Assembly: GCF_016756535.1 (NCBI RefSeq)
Contig: NZ_AP023247.1
Span: 4,712,501 to 4,776,500 of the forward strand
From: Mesorhizobium sp. 131-2-1
GTDB lineage: Bacteria > Pseudomonadota > Alphaproteobacteria > Rhizobiales > Rhizobiaceae
Length of the DNA stretch: 64,000 nt
Direction: 5' to 3'
Below, in pieces: positions 18,919 through 30,644 of this stretch. Every line of letters begins with the position of its first letter. Positions within the stretch are counted from its first letter, which is position 1. Both the position numbers and the translations under genes were made by a program. The notes beneath the pieces are model-generated. The model was given only the letters and a program-made list of their open reading frames with translations. It was not told the origin of the DNA and did not search any database.

Positions 18919-19119
18919 ATGGACGAGGCAGCGAAAGATCTGCGCGCGCTCAGATTTGTCGCCGACATGACGCGGAAGTTGGCGAAGATGCTTTCGCGTA
19001 CGCGCTACCACATGCTCGTCTATTTTCTCGAGATGACGGCGGTCGAAGCCGAAAGCCTGGCCGACGCGCAGGACCCGAAGCTGACGGGTTCACGGAAGCC
19101 GCCCGAGCCCAAGAACTGA
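18919..19119 (+). CDS. Small hypothetical protein
   Basis: 66 residues, start preceded by AGGAG at proper spacing. Highly charged N-terminal helix (MDEAAKDLRALRFVADMTRKL), a more hydrophobic middle (YHMLVYFLEMTAVEAESLA) and a Pro/Lys-rich end. No family recognised. An amphipathic helical protein of this size is common in rhizobia. It has an AT-rich upstream region, which supports a real promoter. Confidence 0.6.
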   Translation: MDEAAKDLRALRFVADMTRKLAKMLSRTRYHMLVYFLEMTAVEAESLADAQDPKLTGSRKPPEPKN

Positions 19120-19347
19120 CCATGCGGGAGACTGCTCCACCCCGATGGGAACGGGATGGATTTTTTCGTTAGCTTGGGAGAAGCGCCGCGCCTTTCGGCT
19201 CACAAAGAAACGCCACGGCATTGATTTGTGCGGCGTGTCGGGCCGGTCGGCAGACGACCAACTGTGGCGCCCTGGCCGTTCGCCAAGGCGCCATGCAAAC
19301 TGAACGCGCCACGGCGCCGCAACGCGCGGGGCGCTACCCGAGGGAAA

Positions 19348-19791
19348 TCAGGCCTTGGCCTTGCGCTTCGCCACCTTGGCGGATTGAGCCGCCGGCTTGC
19401 GGCCGAGCCCGGAGGATTTGGCCAGCGCCGAGCGGGTCGCCGAATAGCTGGGCGCCACCATCGGATAGTCGGGCGCGAGGCCCCATTTGGCGCGGTACTC
19501 GTCCGGCGTCAGGCCATGATCAGTGGCGAGATGCCGCTTCAGCGACTTGAACTTCTTGCCGTCCTCCAGACAGACGATGTGGTCCGGAAACACCGAGCGC
19601 TTCGGATTGACGGCCGGCGTCAGCACCGGCGTCTCCTTGACGGCGGCGACACTGGCCAGCTTGCGCACCGAGGCGCTGACGCTGGCAATGAGGTCCGGCA
19701 GACCGGAGGCCGGAAGCGGATTGTTGCCGACATAGGCCGAGACAATGTCGGCGGTCAGTTCAATTGCGGTCTTGTCGTCGATATTGTGCAA
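19348..19791 (-). CDS. MucR/Ros-family zinc-finger regulator
   Basis: 147 residues. The Ros/MucR fold is clear: helical N-terminus (ELTADIVSAYVGNN), central basic KRSVFPDHIVCLEDGKKF, then LKRHLATDHGLTPDEYR. The zinc site is Cys-Asp-His-His, the form seen in many MucR proteins. The C-terminus is rich in Lys and Ala. MucR proteins bind AT-rich promoters and control exopolysaccharide, motility and symbiosis genes in rhizobia. It could act on the polysaccharide genes at the right end of the window; that is inference. Confidence 0.92.
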   Translation of the reverse strand: MHNIDDKTAIELTADIVSAYVGNNPLPASGLPDLIASVSASVRKLASVAAVKETPVLTPAVNPKRSVFPDHIVCLEDGKKFKSLKRHLATDHGLTPDEYRAKWGLAPDYPMVAPSYSATRSALAKSSGLGRKPAAQSAKVAKRKAKA

Positions 19792-19958
19792 TTTTTTTCC
19801 CTCTGCCGGCGATCAAGTCACCAGCTCTAGTTGTAGACTTTTGACGATGTATCGATTTGACCGTGCTCCCCAACGGGTCCACTAGAGTCAATAAACCCGG
19901 CAGACTCAATACGGGCTGATATTTTAATAGGGCGCTGGCACCGCGCAATTTAGAAAAT

Positions 19959-20162
19959 CTAATACTTGGAAGCGGCAGACTTGGATGGGCCGGAATCGGC
20001 TAAAATTTCGAGAATACGCTTCCAACGGGCGCAGCGACCGAAATCTTTCTGCTCAATCGCCTTTTCTGCCTTCATCGCGGCGTAAAGCGGCGCCTCGGCG
20101 CCGAATTCCCTTACCAGCCAATGCGCTTCCTGTCTGGCGCGCCGCTCGTCTTCGTCAAGCAT
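19959..20162 (-). CDS. Small hypothetical protein, coupled to the DMT exporter gene
   Basis: 67 residues from the ATG at 20162, which overlaps the stop region of the upstream DMT gene by 8 bp. It opens MLDEDERRARQEAHWLVREFG and continues with a charged helical segment ending in ARWKRILEIL. No family name recognised, but it is coherent, charged and translationally coupled. Cytoplasmic. Function unknown. Confidence 0.65.
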   Translation of the reverse strand: MLDEDERRARQEAHWLVREFGAEAPLYAAMKAEKAIEQKDFGRCARWKRILEILADSGPSKSAASKY

Positions 20163-21096
20163 GGTTCCCTGCCTCCGGACCTTCGATGCCCACAGCAATG
20201 CAACTGCCGATGACGAGGACGGCGCCGGCAATGGCCGTCGTCGTCAGCGTTTCGCCCGACAGCGCCAAAAGCAGCGTCGAGGCGATCGGCGTGAGATAGG
20301 CGGCAACCGCAACCTTGCCGCCCCGGTCGAGCTTCAGCGCCCGCGACCAGAAGTAGTAGCCGAGCCCCATCGGGCCGGCGCCGAGATAAAGCCCGGCAAC
20401 GAGATAGATTCCAACCGGCCAGGCGACGCCGTCGCGCAGGCACCAGGCGAAGGTCAGGGCCACGCCGGCGAGCGCGGAGGGCAGCAGGAAACGGTCCGGC
20501 GGCGTCGCCAGGCGGCCGACGGCGATCGAATAGAAGGCCATGCAAAGCGCCGAGCCGAAGGCTGCGAGATAGCCGGCGAGATTGCCCTGGAACCATGACT
20601 GCTCGCGCCCGCCCGAGATGACCAACGCCACGCCGAGAAAACCGAGCGCGGCGGTGATGCCGAGCAGCACGGGGCGGCGCGGGCTGTCCAGCACGATGAT
20701 GGCGGCCGCCACCATCAGCGGCCAGGTGTAGGCGACGAGGTTGGCCTCGATCACCGGCATCGCGGCAAAGGCGATGTATTGCAGGACCATGGTGCCGACG
20801 AGGCCGATGAAGCCGATAGCGATGGCGGCGAGATTGTTCGCTGGCCTCGCCTGCTCCCCTTGCGGGAGAAGGGGAGAAGGAAAGGCGCGTAGCCTGATCA
20901 CCGCAAAGACCAGGGCTGCTCCGGTGAATTGGAGGAACTGCACCAGCGACACCGGATGATCTTCAAGCAGGGACTTGCCGACCAGCGCATTGGTCGACCA
21001 CAGCGCCACCGCGCCGGCGGCGAAGGCCAGCGCGGCTGCGGGAGCCGATCCATCCCGGCCGATCCGGGATGGCGTCCTGTTTTCCTGCCTGGCCAT
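20155..21096 (-). CDS. DMT-superfamily (EamA) transporter
   Basis: 313 residues from the ATG at 21096, about ten membrane helices in two EamA repeats, inner membrane. Typical elements include LVQFLQFTGAALVFAVIR in the first half and LYLGAGPMGLGYYFWSRAL in the second. Such proteins export amino acids or other small metabolites; the substrate is unknown. The loop between helices 2 and 3 contains FPSPLLPQGEQA, which is the in-frame translation of a palindromic intergenic repeat (see the repeat entry at 20851). Confidence 0.88.
   Translation of the reverse strand: MARQENRTPSRIGRDGSAPAAALAFAAGAVALWSTNALVGKSLLEDHPVSLVQFLQFTGAALVFAVIRLRAFPSPLLPQGEQARPANNLAAIAIGFIGLVGTMVLQYIAFAAMPVIEANLVAYTWPLMVAAAIIVLDSPRRPVLLGITAALGFLGVALVISGGREQSWFQGNLAGYLAAFGSALCMAFYSIAVGRLATPPDRFLLPSALAGVALTFAWCLRDGVAWPVGIYLVAGLYLGAGPMGLGYYFWSRALKLDRGGKVAVAAYLTPIASTLLLALSGETLTTTAIAGAVLVIGSCIAVGIEGPEAGNHA
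20851..20885. repeat. Palindromic repeat inserted in frame within the DMT gene
   Basis: The segment CTGCTCCCCTTGCGGGAGA followed by AGGGGAGAAGG matches the core of the inverted element at 16118-16304 and lies inside the coding sequence. It encodes SPLLPQGEQ on the minus strand, in a cytoplasmic or periplasmic loop where extra residues are tolerated. Confidence 0.65.
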
Positions 21097-21151
21097 GACC
21101 TGTTCCGAATTGTGGATCAGTAAAGCAAGCTGGTTCCCGCCCATGGCCTCA

Positions 21152-21985
21152 CTACCATGATTCCCTGGCGCCGCCGGAGACCGGATCGGCGACCGGCTGC
21201 GGCGCGGGATGTTCCTCGGCAAAACGGCGATAGGCCGGCAGCTGGTTGTTCCAGACGTCCTCGGCCAGTTCGTTCACCCATTCGCGGTCGTGGTCGTTGT
21301 CGGCGGCGAGGTAGAACATGCGGTTGTCGTCGACATAGGGCTTGGCGACGGAGCGCTGGTTGAGCACCAGGGTGACGCGCGAGCCGTGCTGGATAGGGGC
21401 GGTGCGATGCAACACGCCGAGGAACTGGCCGAGCGTGGCATAGTTCATCTTGTGGTCGATGCGCATGATACGGTTGCGCGGGATCTCGCGGCCCGATTCC
21501 AGGATCGCCCGGCCCGTCTCGGAATCGTCGCAGTAGATCTCCAGATGGCCGCCGATCAGCGGATCGCTGATCGACAGCGGGATGAGCTCGGTGACCGGCA
21601 CGCCGTCGCAGTGCCATTCGACGGCGCCGTCCTTGGGATTCATGAAGGTGACCGTCGAGCCGACGATCGACAGCGGATAGGGCTCGAGCTTTGTGCCCAT
21701 CATGTCGGAAAGGCGCTCCAGGCGGAGCTTGTCGTTCAACATCTCCTTGATCTCGGGAATGTAGCGGTCGGCGCCGGTGATGAAGGTGAGATCGAGATGC
21801 TTGTGCACGGCATGGCTGGCCTTCAGCTTCAAGGCGGCCTCCTCGATCGCGGCAAGCAGCGCCGGGTCGTAGCCGTGCAAATACTGCGCGACGCCGAAAC
21901 TCGACACTTTCCAGGCTGTGTCGTGGCCGATGATGGCTTCACGGCTCATCGCATAGCGTAGATCGGGAATGCTATGGGCGTTCAT
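21152..21985 (-). CDS. 2OG-Fe(II) oxygenase-like protein
   Basis: 277 residues from the ATG at 21985 (GGAG upstream). An iron-binding triad is suggested by the His and Asp in VEWHCDGVPVTEL and a His in GVLHRTAPIQHGSRVTLVLNQR, where the Arg 10 or so residues on could hold 2-oxoglutarate. Strands between the two fit a double-stranded beta helix. I recognise no specific enzyme. It is divergent from a LysR regulator that starts 111 bp away and probably controls it. Confidence 0.6.
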   Translation of the reverse strand: MNAHSIPDLRYAMSREAIIGHDTAWKVSSFGVAQYLHGYDPALLAAIEEAALKLKASHAVHKHLDLTFITGADRYIPEIKEMLNDKLRLERLSDMMGTKLEPYPLSIVGSTVTFMNPKDGAVEWHCDGVPVTELIPLSISDPLIGGHLEIYCDDSETGRAILESGREIPRNRIMRIDHKMNYATLGQFLGVLHRTAPIQHGSRVTLVLNQRSVAKPYVDDNRMFYLAADNDHDREWVNELAEDVWNNQLPAYRRFAEEHPAPQPVADPVSGGARESW

Positions 21986-22096
21986 TCTACTTCTCCAGGG
22001 TGGGGGCAACACTTGGTAAACAGTCGATTAATCCGCCCACCCCTGTAAATTTAGGAATGCTGGTGCTACCGTAAGCGGAGCTTAAGGTCGAAAACG

Positions 22097-23065
22097 GTGC
22101 GTCTGCTCAGTCAGGTCAACCTCAATTCGCTGAAGATCGTCGAGAGTGCTGCCCGGCACGGGAACTTCACGCGCGCCGGCGAAGAACAGTTCATCACCGC
22201 TTCCGCCGTCAGCCAGCGCGTTAAAAGCCTGGAAGATCAGTTGCGCTTCAAGATTTTCCAGCGTGGCGGCAACGCCGTGTCCCTGACGCCGGAAGGCGAG
22301 ACCTACGTGTCACGAGTGCGCGAAGCCCTGGAGCGGATCGTGGCAGCCAGCATGGAAGCGACCGGGCAATCGCAGGCGCATGTGCTCAAGATCTCGGTGC
22401 TGCCGACCTTCGCGGCGCGCTGGCTGTTCCCGCGCCTGCCGGCGTTCCAGCGGCAATATCCAGACATCGAGATGCGGGTGTCGACGTCCTATGCCACGCA
22501 TGAGTTCGCGACGTCCGAATACGACCTGGAGATCCGCTACGGCGACGGCAGCTTCCCCGGCCTGCAGGGGGACCTGCTGTTCAAGGAAGATTTGACGCCT
22601 GTGTGCAGCCGCAAGCTCTTCCACGAGATCCTCGGCGACAAGCCGCTGTCCAAGGTGACGCCGGATGACCTGCGGCATTTCACGCTGCTCCATTCCGACA
22701 CCTGCACCCAGAACTGGCAGTCGTGGCTGGGCTTTGCCGGGGCGAGCTTCGTGCTCGGCGAGACCAAGAACATCTATTTCGATTCCTGCATGATGTCCTA
22801 TGAGGCGGCGAACGCCGGCATGGGCTTTGCCGTCGCCAACCGCGCCTATATGGCGAGCGACATCCGCGCCGAACGGCTGGTGGCGCCGTTCGCGATCCAC
22901 CACCCCAACACCGCCGGCTGGTACTTCGTCAGCCCCGACACCCAGCACGCGGCGCGCAAGGTTGTGTTGTTCAAGCAGTGGGTGATGGCCGAAGCGGCGC
23001 TGACGCAGCGCCAGCTGGACCAGGAGATCGCCGGGGTGCCGGTGAAGCGGGCGGCGATGGCTTGA
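22097..23065 (+). CDS. LysR-family regulator, GcvA-like
   Basis: 322 residues from a GTG. N-terminal winged helix-turn-helix (LNSLKIVESAARHGNFTRAG, then TASAVSQRVKSLEDQL) and a periplasmic-binding-protein-like effector domain from about 95 to 300. The wording of the helix region is closest to GcvA-type LysR proteins. It is divergent from the oxygenase-like gene and likely regulates it and itself from the 111-bp shared region. Confidence 0.92.
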   Translation: MRLLSQVNLNSLKIVESAARHGNFTRAGEEQFITASAVSQRVKSLEDQLRFKIFQRGGNAVSLTPEGETYVSRVREALERIVAASMEATGQSQAHVLKISVLPTFAARWLFPRLPAFQRQYPDIEMRVSTSYATHEFATSEYDLEIRYGDGSFPGLQGDLLFKEDLTPVCSRKLFHEILGDKPLSKVTPDDLRHFTLLHSDTCTQNWQSWLGFAGASFVLGETKNIYFDSCMMSYEAANAGMGFAVANRAYMASDIRAERLVAPFAIHHPNTAGWYFVSPDTQHAARKVVLFKQWVMAEAALTQRQLDQEIAGVPVKRAAMA

Positions 23066-23387
23066 GGTACCACACGCTGTTTCTGATTCTATACTTCCCA
23101 CTGGTTCAAGGCATGTGGGCGGTCGATCAGGTACAGAAGACGATGTCCTGCCGCAACTCTGGGTTTTTGTTGTAGATTTCACACAATAGCTGGAATTCAG
23201 CCGGATTTCCCCTACTTCCAGCAGTCTTCCCCAACCTATCCCCTGACCCAGCGGCAAGACTCAGCTATGATCTGTCTTGCGGCGGGCCTGACTTTCCCGC
23301 TTGGCCGGCGCTTTCCGCTTCCTCCCAAGCAGCGCCGGCCTTCTTCTGTGGCAACAGCTACCAGATTTGCCTGAGCTGCCCTGTGCG
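23066..23387. other. Intergenic region with no recognised gene
   Basis: About 320 bp between the LysR stop and the 3' end of the small lipoprotein gene on the other strand. I see no open frame with a credible start and no strong hairpin followed by a T-run. Confidence 0.4.
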
Positions 23388-23555
23388 TCACTGCGCCGGC
23401 TGTGTGCCCTGCTGGTCACCGCCGGTGGTCGATTTCGGCACCGGGTTCGTGTCGACCTGCGGGTTCTGGTCGACGGGCGCCTTGGTCGGCGGGATGTTGT
23501 TGTCGCAGGCGGCGAGCGCGAGCCCCAAGGCCAGCAGCATCAAAAGCCTCATCAT
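23388..23555 (-). CDS. Small lipoprotein
   Basis: 55 residues from the ATG at 23555, which has AGGAGG at ideal spacing. The signal MMRLLMLLALGLALAAC ends in a lipobox (LAAC), so Cys17 would be lipidated. The short mature part is polar and Pro/Gln-rich (DNNIPPTKAPVDQNPQVD). Function unknown. Confidence 0.7.
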   Translation of the reverse strand: MMRLLMLLALGLALAACDNNIPPTKAPVDQNPQVDTNPVPKSTTGGDQQGTQPAQ

Positions 23556-23695
23556 GACAACCTCCTCTCGTTCGCCCCTTTCACCAGGGCAAACGAGACG
23601 ATACCGGTTTGGTTGCACCGCAAGCTGGGTCGCATCGGAGGGCGGCGGAACAAAATGCCCCCTCCCCGATTGGTCCGCTGAAGGAGAATATGGTC

Positions 23696-23860
23696 ATGAT
23701 CCGTCTGCTGATTGCTGGCCTGTTCGCCTATGCGACCTATCGCTTCACCAAGAAGGTCATCGACGAGGTGCCCGACGGCTTCGAGCCACTGCCGCTGCCG
23801 GAGGAACGCCGGTCATTGCGGCGCCAGCGGGCGGCGATGGGTGTGGAGCCACGGCGGTAG
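23696..23860 (+). CDS. Small membrane-associated hypothetical protein
   Basis: 54 residues starting at the ATG at 23696, which is 9 bases after AAGGAG; the ATG six bases earlier is too close to the ribosome-binding site. MIRLLIAGLFAYATYRF is one membrane segment, followed by a polar tail with a PLPLPEERR motif. Divergent from the lipoprotein gene. Function unknown. Confidence 0.65.
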   Translation: MIRLLIAGLFAYATYRFTKKVIDEVPDGFEPLPLPEERRSLRRQRAAMGVEPRR

Positions 23861-23951
23861 CAGACTTGGTTCCTCGCCCGCACGCGAGTGGAGGAGACGA
23901 AAGGCGTCGCGAAATCATTGCGAACAAAGCGGAAACGATGCTTGATGGGCG

Positions 23952-26030
23952 ATGAACCTCGCCATCCGTGATTCGACCCTCCAGCCCGCCTACCTCGACA
24001 AGCTCAACGCCGAGCAGCGGCTGGCCGTGGTGCATGGCGACGGCCAGGTGGCCGCACCTCTGCTGGTCATCGCCGGCGCGGGGTCGGGTAAGACCAGCAC
24101 GCTGGCGCATCGGGTGGCGCATCTCATCGTCAAGGGCGCCGATCCGCGCAGGATCCTGCTGATGACCTTCTCCCGCCGCGCTGCGTCCGAAATGGCCAAG
24201 CGCGTCGAGCGGATCGCCGGCGAGGTGCTGGGGCGCGATGCTTCCGTCATCACCGATGCGCTCTCCTGGGCCGGCACTTTCCACGGCATCGGCGCCCGGC
24301 TCTTGCGCGACTATGCGCTGGAGATCGGCCTCGACCCCGCCTTCACCATCCATGACCGCGAGGATTCCGCCGACCTGATGAACCTTGCCCGGCACGAGCT
24401 GGGGTTTTCCAAGACCGAGAGCCGCTTCCCGGCCAAGGGCACCTGCCTGCAGATCTATTCGCGCGCCGTCAACGCGCAGGCGCCGCTCGGCGAGGTGCTG
24501 GGCGCGGTGTTTCCCTGGTGCGCGGGCTGGGCGGAACAGCTGAAGGCGCTGTTTTCGGCCTATGTCGAGGCCAAGCAGGCGCAGAACGTGCTCGATTACG
24601 ACGACCTGCTGCTCTACTGGTCGCAGATGGCGACCGAGCCGGAGATCGCGGCGCATCTGTCGTCGCGCTTCGACCATGTGCTGGTCGACGAATACCAGGA
24701 CACCAACCGGCTGCAGGCCTCGATCCTGACGGCGCTGAAGCCGGACGGCTCCGGGCTGACGGTGGTCGGCGACGACGCCCAATCGATCTATTCGTTCCGC
24801 GCCGCGGAAGTGCGCAACATACTCGACTTCCCAAAGCAGTTCGCCCAACAAGCGGCGATCGTCACGCTGGAGCGCAACTACCGCTCGACCGAGACGATCC
24901 TGGCGGCTGCCAATGCGGTCATCGGCGAGGCTTCCGAGCGCTTCACCAAGAACCTCTGGAGCGAACGCAGATCATCCGAGAAGCCGCTCCTGGTCAGCGT
25001 GCGCGACGAGGCCGAGCAGGCGAGCTATGTCTGCCAGGCGATCCTCAGCGAGCGCGAGGCGGGCACGGTGCTGAAGTCGCAGGCGGTGCTGTTCCGCGCC
25101 TCGCATCACAGCGGGCCGCTGGAGATCGAGCTGACCCGCCGCAACATACCTTTCGTCAAGTTCGGCGGGCTGAAGTTCCTTGATGCCGCCCATGTCAAGG
25201 ACATGCTGGCGGTGCTGCGCTTCGCCGAAAACCCGCGCGACCGCGTTGCCGGCTTCCGCGTGCTGCAGCTGATGCCGGGCATCGGGCCGTCGGCGGCCGC
25301 GCAGATCGTCGAGACGATGGCGACGTCGCTTGACGAGGCGATGGGGCTGGCCCGCTACCGGCCGCCACAGCGTGCGGCCGAGGACTGGCCTTCCTTCCTG
25401 TCGCTCTACGAGGGCCTGCGCGCCGGCGCCAAATGGCCAGCCGACCTCGAAAGGATCAGGCTCTGGTACGAGCCGCATCTGGAGCGCATGCACGAGGACG
25501 CGACGATGCGCAGGGCCGATCTCCTGCAGCTCGAGCAGATCGCTTCAGGCTACCCGTCGCGCGAGCGCTTTCTCACCGAGCTGACGCTCGACCCGCCGGA
25601 CGCCACCAGCGACGAGGCCGGCCCTCCGCACCGTGACGAGGATTATCTCATCCTGTCGACCATCCATTCGGCTAAGGGCCAGGAATGGAAGAACGTCTTC
25701 GTGCTCAACACCGTCGACGGCTGCATCCCGATCGACCTCGGCGTCGGCAGCAAGGAGGATATCGAGGAGGAGCGGCGCCTGCTCTATGTGGCAATGACGC
25801 GGGCCAAGGACAGGTTGCATCTCGTCATGCCGCAGCGTTTCTTCGTGCACGGCCAGGCTGCGCGCGGCGACCGCCATGTCTATGCCGCGCGCAGCCGCTT
25901 CATCCCGGCCTCGATGCTTGGCGCCTTCGAGCAGACGTCCTGGGCGAGCGTGCAGGCGAAGGAGGATCCGCGCCACCAGCCTCAGGTTCGCGTCGATCTC
26001 GGCCAGCGCATGCGCGGCATGTGGAAATAG
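23952..26030 (+). CDS. UvrD/Rep-type superfamily I DNA helicase
   Basis: 692 residues. All SF1A motifs are visible: I GAGSGKTSTLAHRV, Ia MTFSRRAASEM, II VDEYQDTN, III VVGDDAQSIYSFRAA, IV LERNYRS, V TIHSAKGQEWKNV and VI LYVAMTRAKDRLHL. It is an ATP-dependent 3'-5' helicase. It is separate from the standard UvrD by its short C-terminus without the Tudor-like tail, and may be an accessory repair helicase. No obvious operon partner. Confidence 0.92.
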   Translation: MNLAIRDSTLQPAYLDKLNAEQRLAVVHGDGQVAAPLLVIAGAGSGKTSTLAHRVAHLIVKGADPRRILLMTFSRRAASEMAKRVERIAGEVLGRDASVITDALSWAGTFHGIGARLLRDYALEIGLDPAFTIHDREDSADLMNLARHELGFSKTESRFPAKGTCLQIYSRAVNAQAPLGEVLGAVFPWCAGWAEQLKALFSAYVEAKQAQNVLDYDDLLLYWSQMATEPEIAAHLSSRFDHVLVDEYQDTNRLQASILTALKPDGSGLTVVGDDAQSIYSFRAAEVRNILDFPKQFAQQAAIVTLERNYRSTETILAAANAVIGEASERFTKNLWSERRSSEKPLLVSVRDEAEQASYVCQAILSEREAGTVLKSQAVLFRASHHSGPLEIELTRRNIPFVKFGGLKFLDAAHVKDMLAVLRFAENPRDRVAGFRVLQLMPGIGPSAAAQIVETMATSLDEAMGLARYRPPQRAAEDWPSFLSLYEGLRAGAKWPADLERIRLWYEPHLERMHEDATMRRADLLQLEQIASGYPSRERFLTELTLDPPDATSDEAGPPHRDEDYLILSTIHSAKGQEWKNVFVLNTVDGCIPIDLGVGSKEDIEEERRLLYVAMTRAKDRLHLVMPQRFFVHGQAARGDRHVYAARSRFIPASMLGAFEQTSWASVQAKEDPRHQPQVRVDLGQRMRGMWK

Positions 26031-26112
26031 GCGAAGCCTTGCCTGCGGCTTCCTTTGCCGGCAACCAAAGTCAGGAGCTCGCGTTAACCCGCGTTCAAAG
26101 CGGAGCGCGACG

Positions 26113-26412
26113 ATGGACCCTGTAGCAGCGGCGGTAATGATCCTGCTTTCCTGCAGCCCGGACATGGTGTCCTGCCATCCGGCACAGACGCGTCCAGTCG
26201 TGTATCAAGACATGGCACAGTGCACCGCCGCGCTGCCCGACAGACTGCGGGGAAGCGGCATGATCGGCAGATGCCGGCCCGTTGATGCGGCAACGCTCAA
26301 GACAGTCGCTGAGGGGAAGGAGCTGGCATCCGTGCGCGTGACGCGCGGAACCGGCGCCAATGCCGTTTCCATGGATTATCTGGTCCTCCATGCCCCGGAT
26401 GCGACGGACTGA
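26113..26412 (+). CDS. Hypothetical protein, probably exported
   Basis: 99 residues from the ATG at 26113 (GGAG six bases before). The start MDPVAAAVMILLSCSPDMVSC is hydrophobic and may be a signal sequence. Four Cys residues in the first half (CSPD, SCHP, QCTA, RCRP) could form disulfides in the periplasm. No family recognised. Confidence 0.6.
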   Translation: MDPVAAAVMILLSCSPDMVSCHPAQTRPVVYQDMAQCTAALPDRLRGSGMIGRCRPVDAATLKTVAEGKELASVRVTRGTGANAVSMDYLVLHAPDATD

Positions 26413-26531
26413 TTGGTCTGCATCGTCGCTGGCCCGCTCACGAAACGTGTCAAGGACGCTCTTCATCGCGATGGAACCATCTGCCGCCGAGCGGGTTCCC
26501 GTTAGCAAGACCTAATGCAAAGGAGGCAATT

Positions 26532-26834
26532 ATGAAGAAGATGATCCTCGCGGCCGCGCTTGGCCTAGCAACGCTGGCGCCTACCGTAGTTCCGGTACAG
26601 GCTGCAAGTCTGACGATTACTACTGACAACGGCCCACGATACAGTGACGATTACCAGTGGCGCCGTTACCATCGCAACTATGCCATGCGTGATTATGACC
26701 GTGACTATCGACCCGACTGGCGCCATCACAATCGTGACAACGACCGCTGCCGCGTCAGGGTACATAAGCGCTGGCACCACCACCGGCTGGTGATCAAGAA
26801 GGTGTGGAGTTGCGGCTTGCACAGGGGCTGGTGA
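26532..26834 (+). CDS. Small basic exported protein rich in Tyr, Arg and His
   Basis: 100 residues. Signal peptide MKKMILAAALGLATLAPTVVPVQA, cut before ASLTI. The mature part is unusually rich in Arg, Asp, Tyr and His (DYDRDYRPDWRHHNRDNDR), with two Cys near the end (RCRVR, SCGLH). AGGAGG lies before the start. It is probably a periplasmic or secreted protein; function unknown. Confidence 0.75.
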   Translation: MKKMILAAALGLATLAPTVVPVQAASLTITTDNGPRYSDDYQWRRYHRNYAMRDYDRDYRPDWRHHNRDNDRCRVRVHKRWHHHRLVIKKVWSCGLHRGW

Positions 26835-27013
26835 CCTCAGGGACATGGCGCAAACCAGGCTTGAGTTCGAGCTTCGGTGAGCGCCTGTCCAACCCTGAGC
26901 AGACATTCCTTGCAAGCCGACGAATGCTCCGCTCAGGCCTTTCGTTTGTCGCAGATTCCTGTCGGAAAACCGTGGGACAGTTGTCAGGGATCTGCTTTGG
27001 CAGAAGGGTTCCA

Positions 27014-27193
27014 ATGCGCTTCGTTCCCGCCACCATGAGCTGGCGGCAGCGGCTTGGCCAATTGGCCGGACGACTGTTCGTCAATGTCGTTGCCGCGCTC
27101 ATCGCCGGCGTCGCCATCCTCTTCCTGGCGCTGTCGGCGCACCATCCGGGGCCCTCCGCGCCGGACCAGCTCATCACGACCGCGGCGCCATAA
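27014..27193 (+). CDS. Small single-pass membrane protein
   Basis: 59 residues from the ATG at 27014, with AAGGG upstream. One membrane helix (VNVVAALIAGVAILFLAL) flanked by basic N-terminal residues, so the N-terminus is probably cytoplasmic. Start and reality are uncertain. Convergent with the LysR gene, 18 bp apart. Confidence 0.45.
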   Translation: MRFVPATMSWRQRLGQLAGRLFVNVVAALIAGVAILFLALSAHHPGPSAPDQLITTAAP

Positions 27194-27211
27194 CATCGGC
27201 CCGGATTCCAT

Positions 27212-29718
<2,507 letters not shown>

Positions 29719-29746
29719 GCACAAGGAAATCAGGAAAAGCAAAACC

Positions 29747-30487
29747 ATGGCACAAGGTATCGAAGACAAGGTCGTCGTCATCACCGGAGCCAGCAGCGGG
29801 CTCGGCGAAGCCACGACGCGGCTTCTCGCCAAGGATGGCGCCAGGCTGGTGCTGGGCGCGCGCAGGCTCGACCGGCTGAAGGCGCTGGCGAGCGAGCTGT
29901 CGCTCGGCCAGGACGCTGTCCTGCAGACCGACGTGACACGGCGCGACGAGGTCCAGCGCCTCGTCGACCATGCGGTGAAAACGCATGGGCGCATCGACGT
30001 CATCCTCAACAATGCCGGCCTGATGCCGCATTCGCCGCTGGAGCGCGGCAAGGTCGAGGATTGGGACCGGATGATCGATGTCAACCTCAAGGGCGTGCTC
30101 TACGGCATCGCCGCTGCGCTTCCCTACATGAAGGCGCAGAAGAGCGGCCATATCATCAACGTCTCGTCCGTCGCCGGCCATAAGGTCGGCCCCGGCGGCG
30201 CGGTCTACGCCGCAACCAAGCACGCGGTGCGCGTCATCTCCGAGGGACTGCGGCAGGAAGTAAAACCCTACAATATCCGCTCCACCATCATCTCGCCCGG
30301 CGCGGTGGCGACGGAATTGCCCGAGAGCGTCACCGAGGCGGACGTCGCGCAAGGCGTGCGCGAGCTCTACGAGCGCTGGGCCATCCCGGCCAGTTCCTTC
30401 GCCAGCATGGTGGCTTTCGCCATGAGCCAGCCGGAAGAAGTCGACGTCAACGAGATCCTGTTTCGGCCGACAAGGCAGGAATACTAG
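29747..30487 (+). CDS. Short-chain dehydrogenase/reductase
   Basis: 246 residues, start at the ATG at 29747 rather than upstream in the AKR gene. Classical [13 protein letters not shown] for NADP binding, NNAG, catalytic Ser in INVSSVAG, and YAATK with the catalytic Tyr and Lys. It is third in the cupin-AKR-SDR group. Substrate unknown. A hairpin with 7-bp repeats follows its stop codon directly. Confidence 0.92.
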   Translation: MAQGIEDKVVVITGASSGLGEATTRLLAKDGARLVLGARRLDRLKALASELSLGQDAVLQTDVTRRDEVQRLVDHAVKTHGRIDVILNNAGLMPHSPLERGKVEDWDRMIDVNLKGVLYGIAAALPYMKAQKSGHIINVSSVAGHKVGPGGAVYAATKHAVRVISEGLRQEVKPYNIRSTIISPGAVATELPESVTEADVAQGVRELYERWAIPASSFASMVAFAMSQPEEVDVNEILFRPTRQEY

Positions 30488-30545
30488 GGAGTAGGAAGTG
30501 GGCATCAGGGAATGGGGAACCACTGCCTACTGCCTACTGCCTCAC
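30488..30545. repeat. Intergenic hairpin with heptamer repeats
   Basis: A left arm GGGAGTAGGAAGTGGGCA and a right arm carrying three copies of ACTGCCT (30522-30542) are imperfectly complementary. It lies immediately 3' of the SDR stop and may end that transcript. Related in style to the hairpins at 30.95 and 33.48 kb. Confidence 0.6.
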
Positions 30546-30644
30546 ATTTCATGGAACCACCCGCCGCCTGCCGCGTTCTCTGGCGTTCGACCCCCGATCG
30601 AGAGTGGCGGCCGCCGCTTTCTTCGCCCAACCCAAGAGGCCAGA

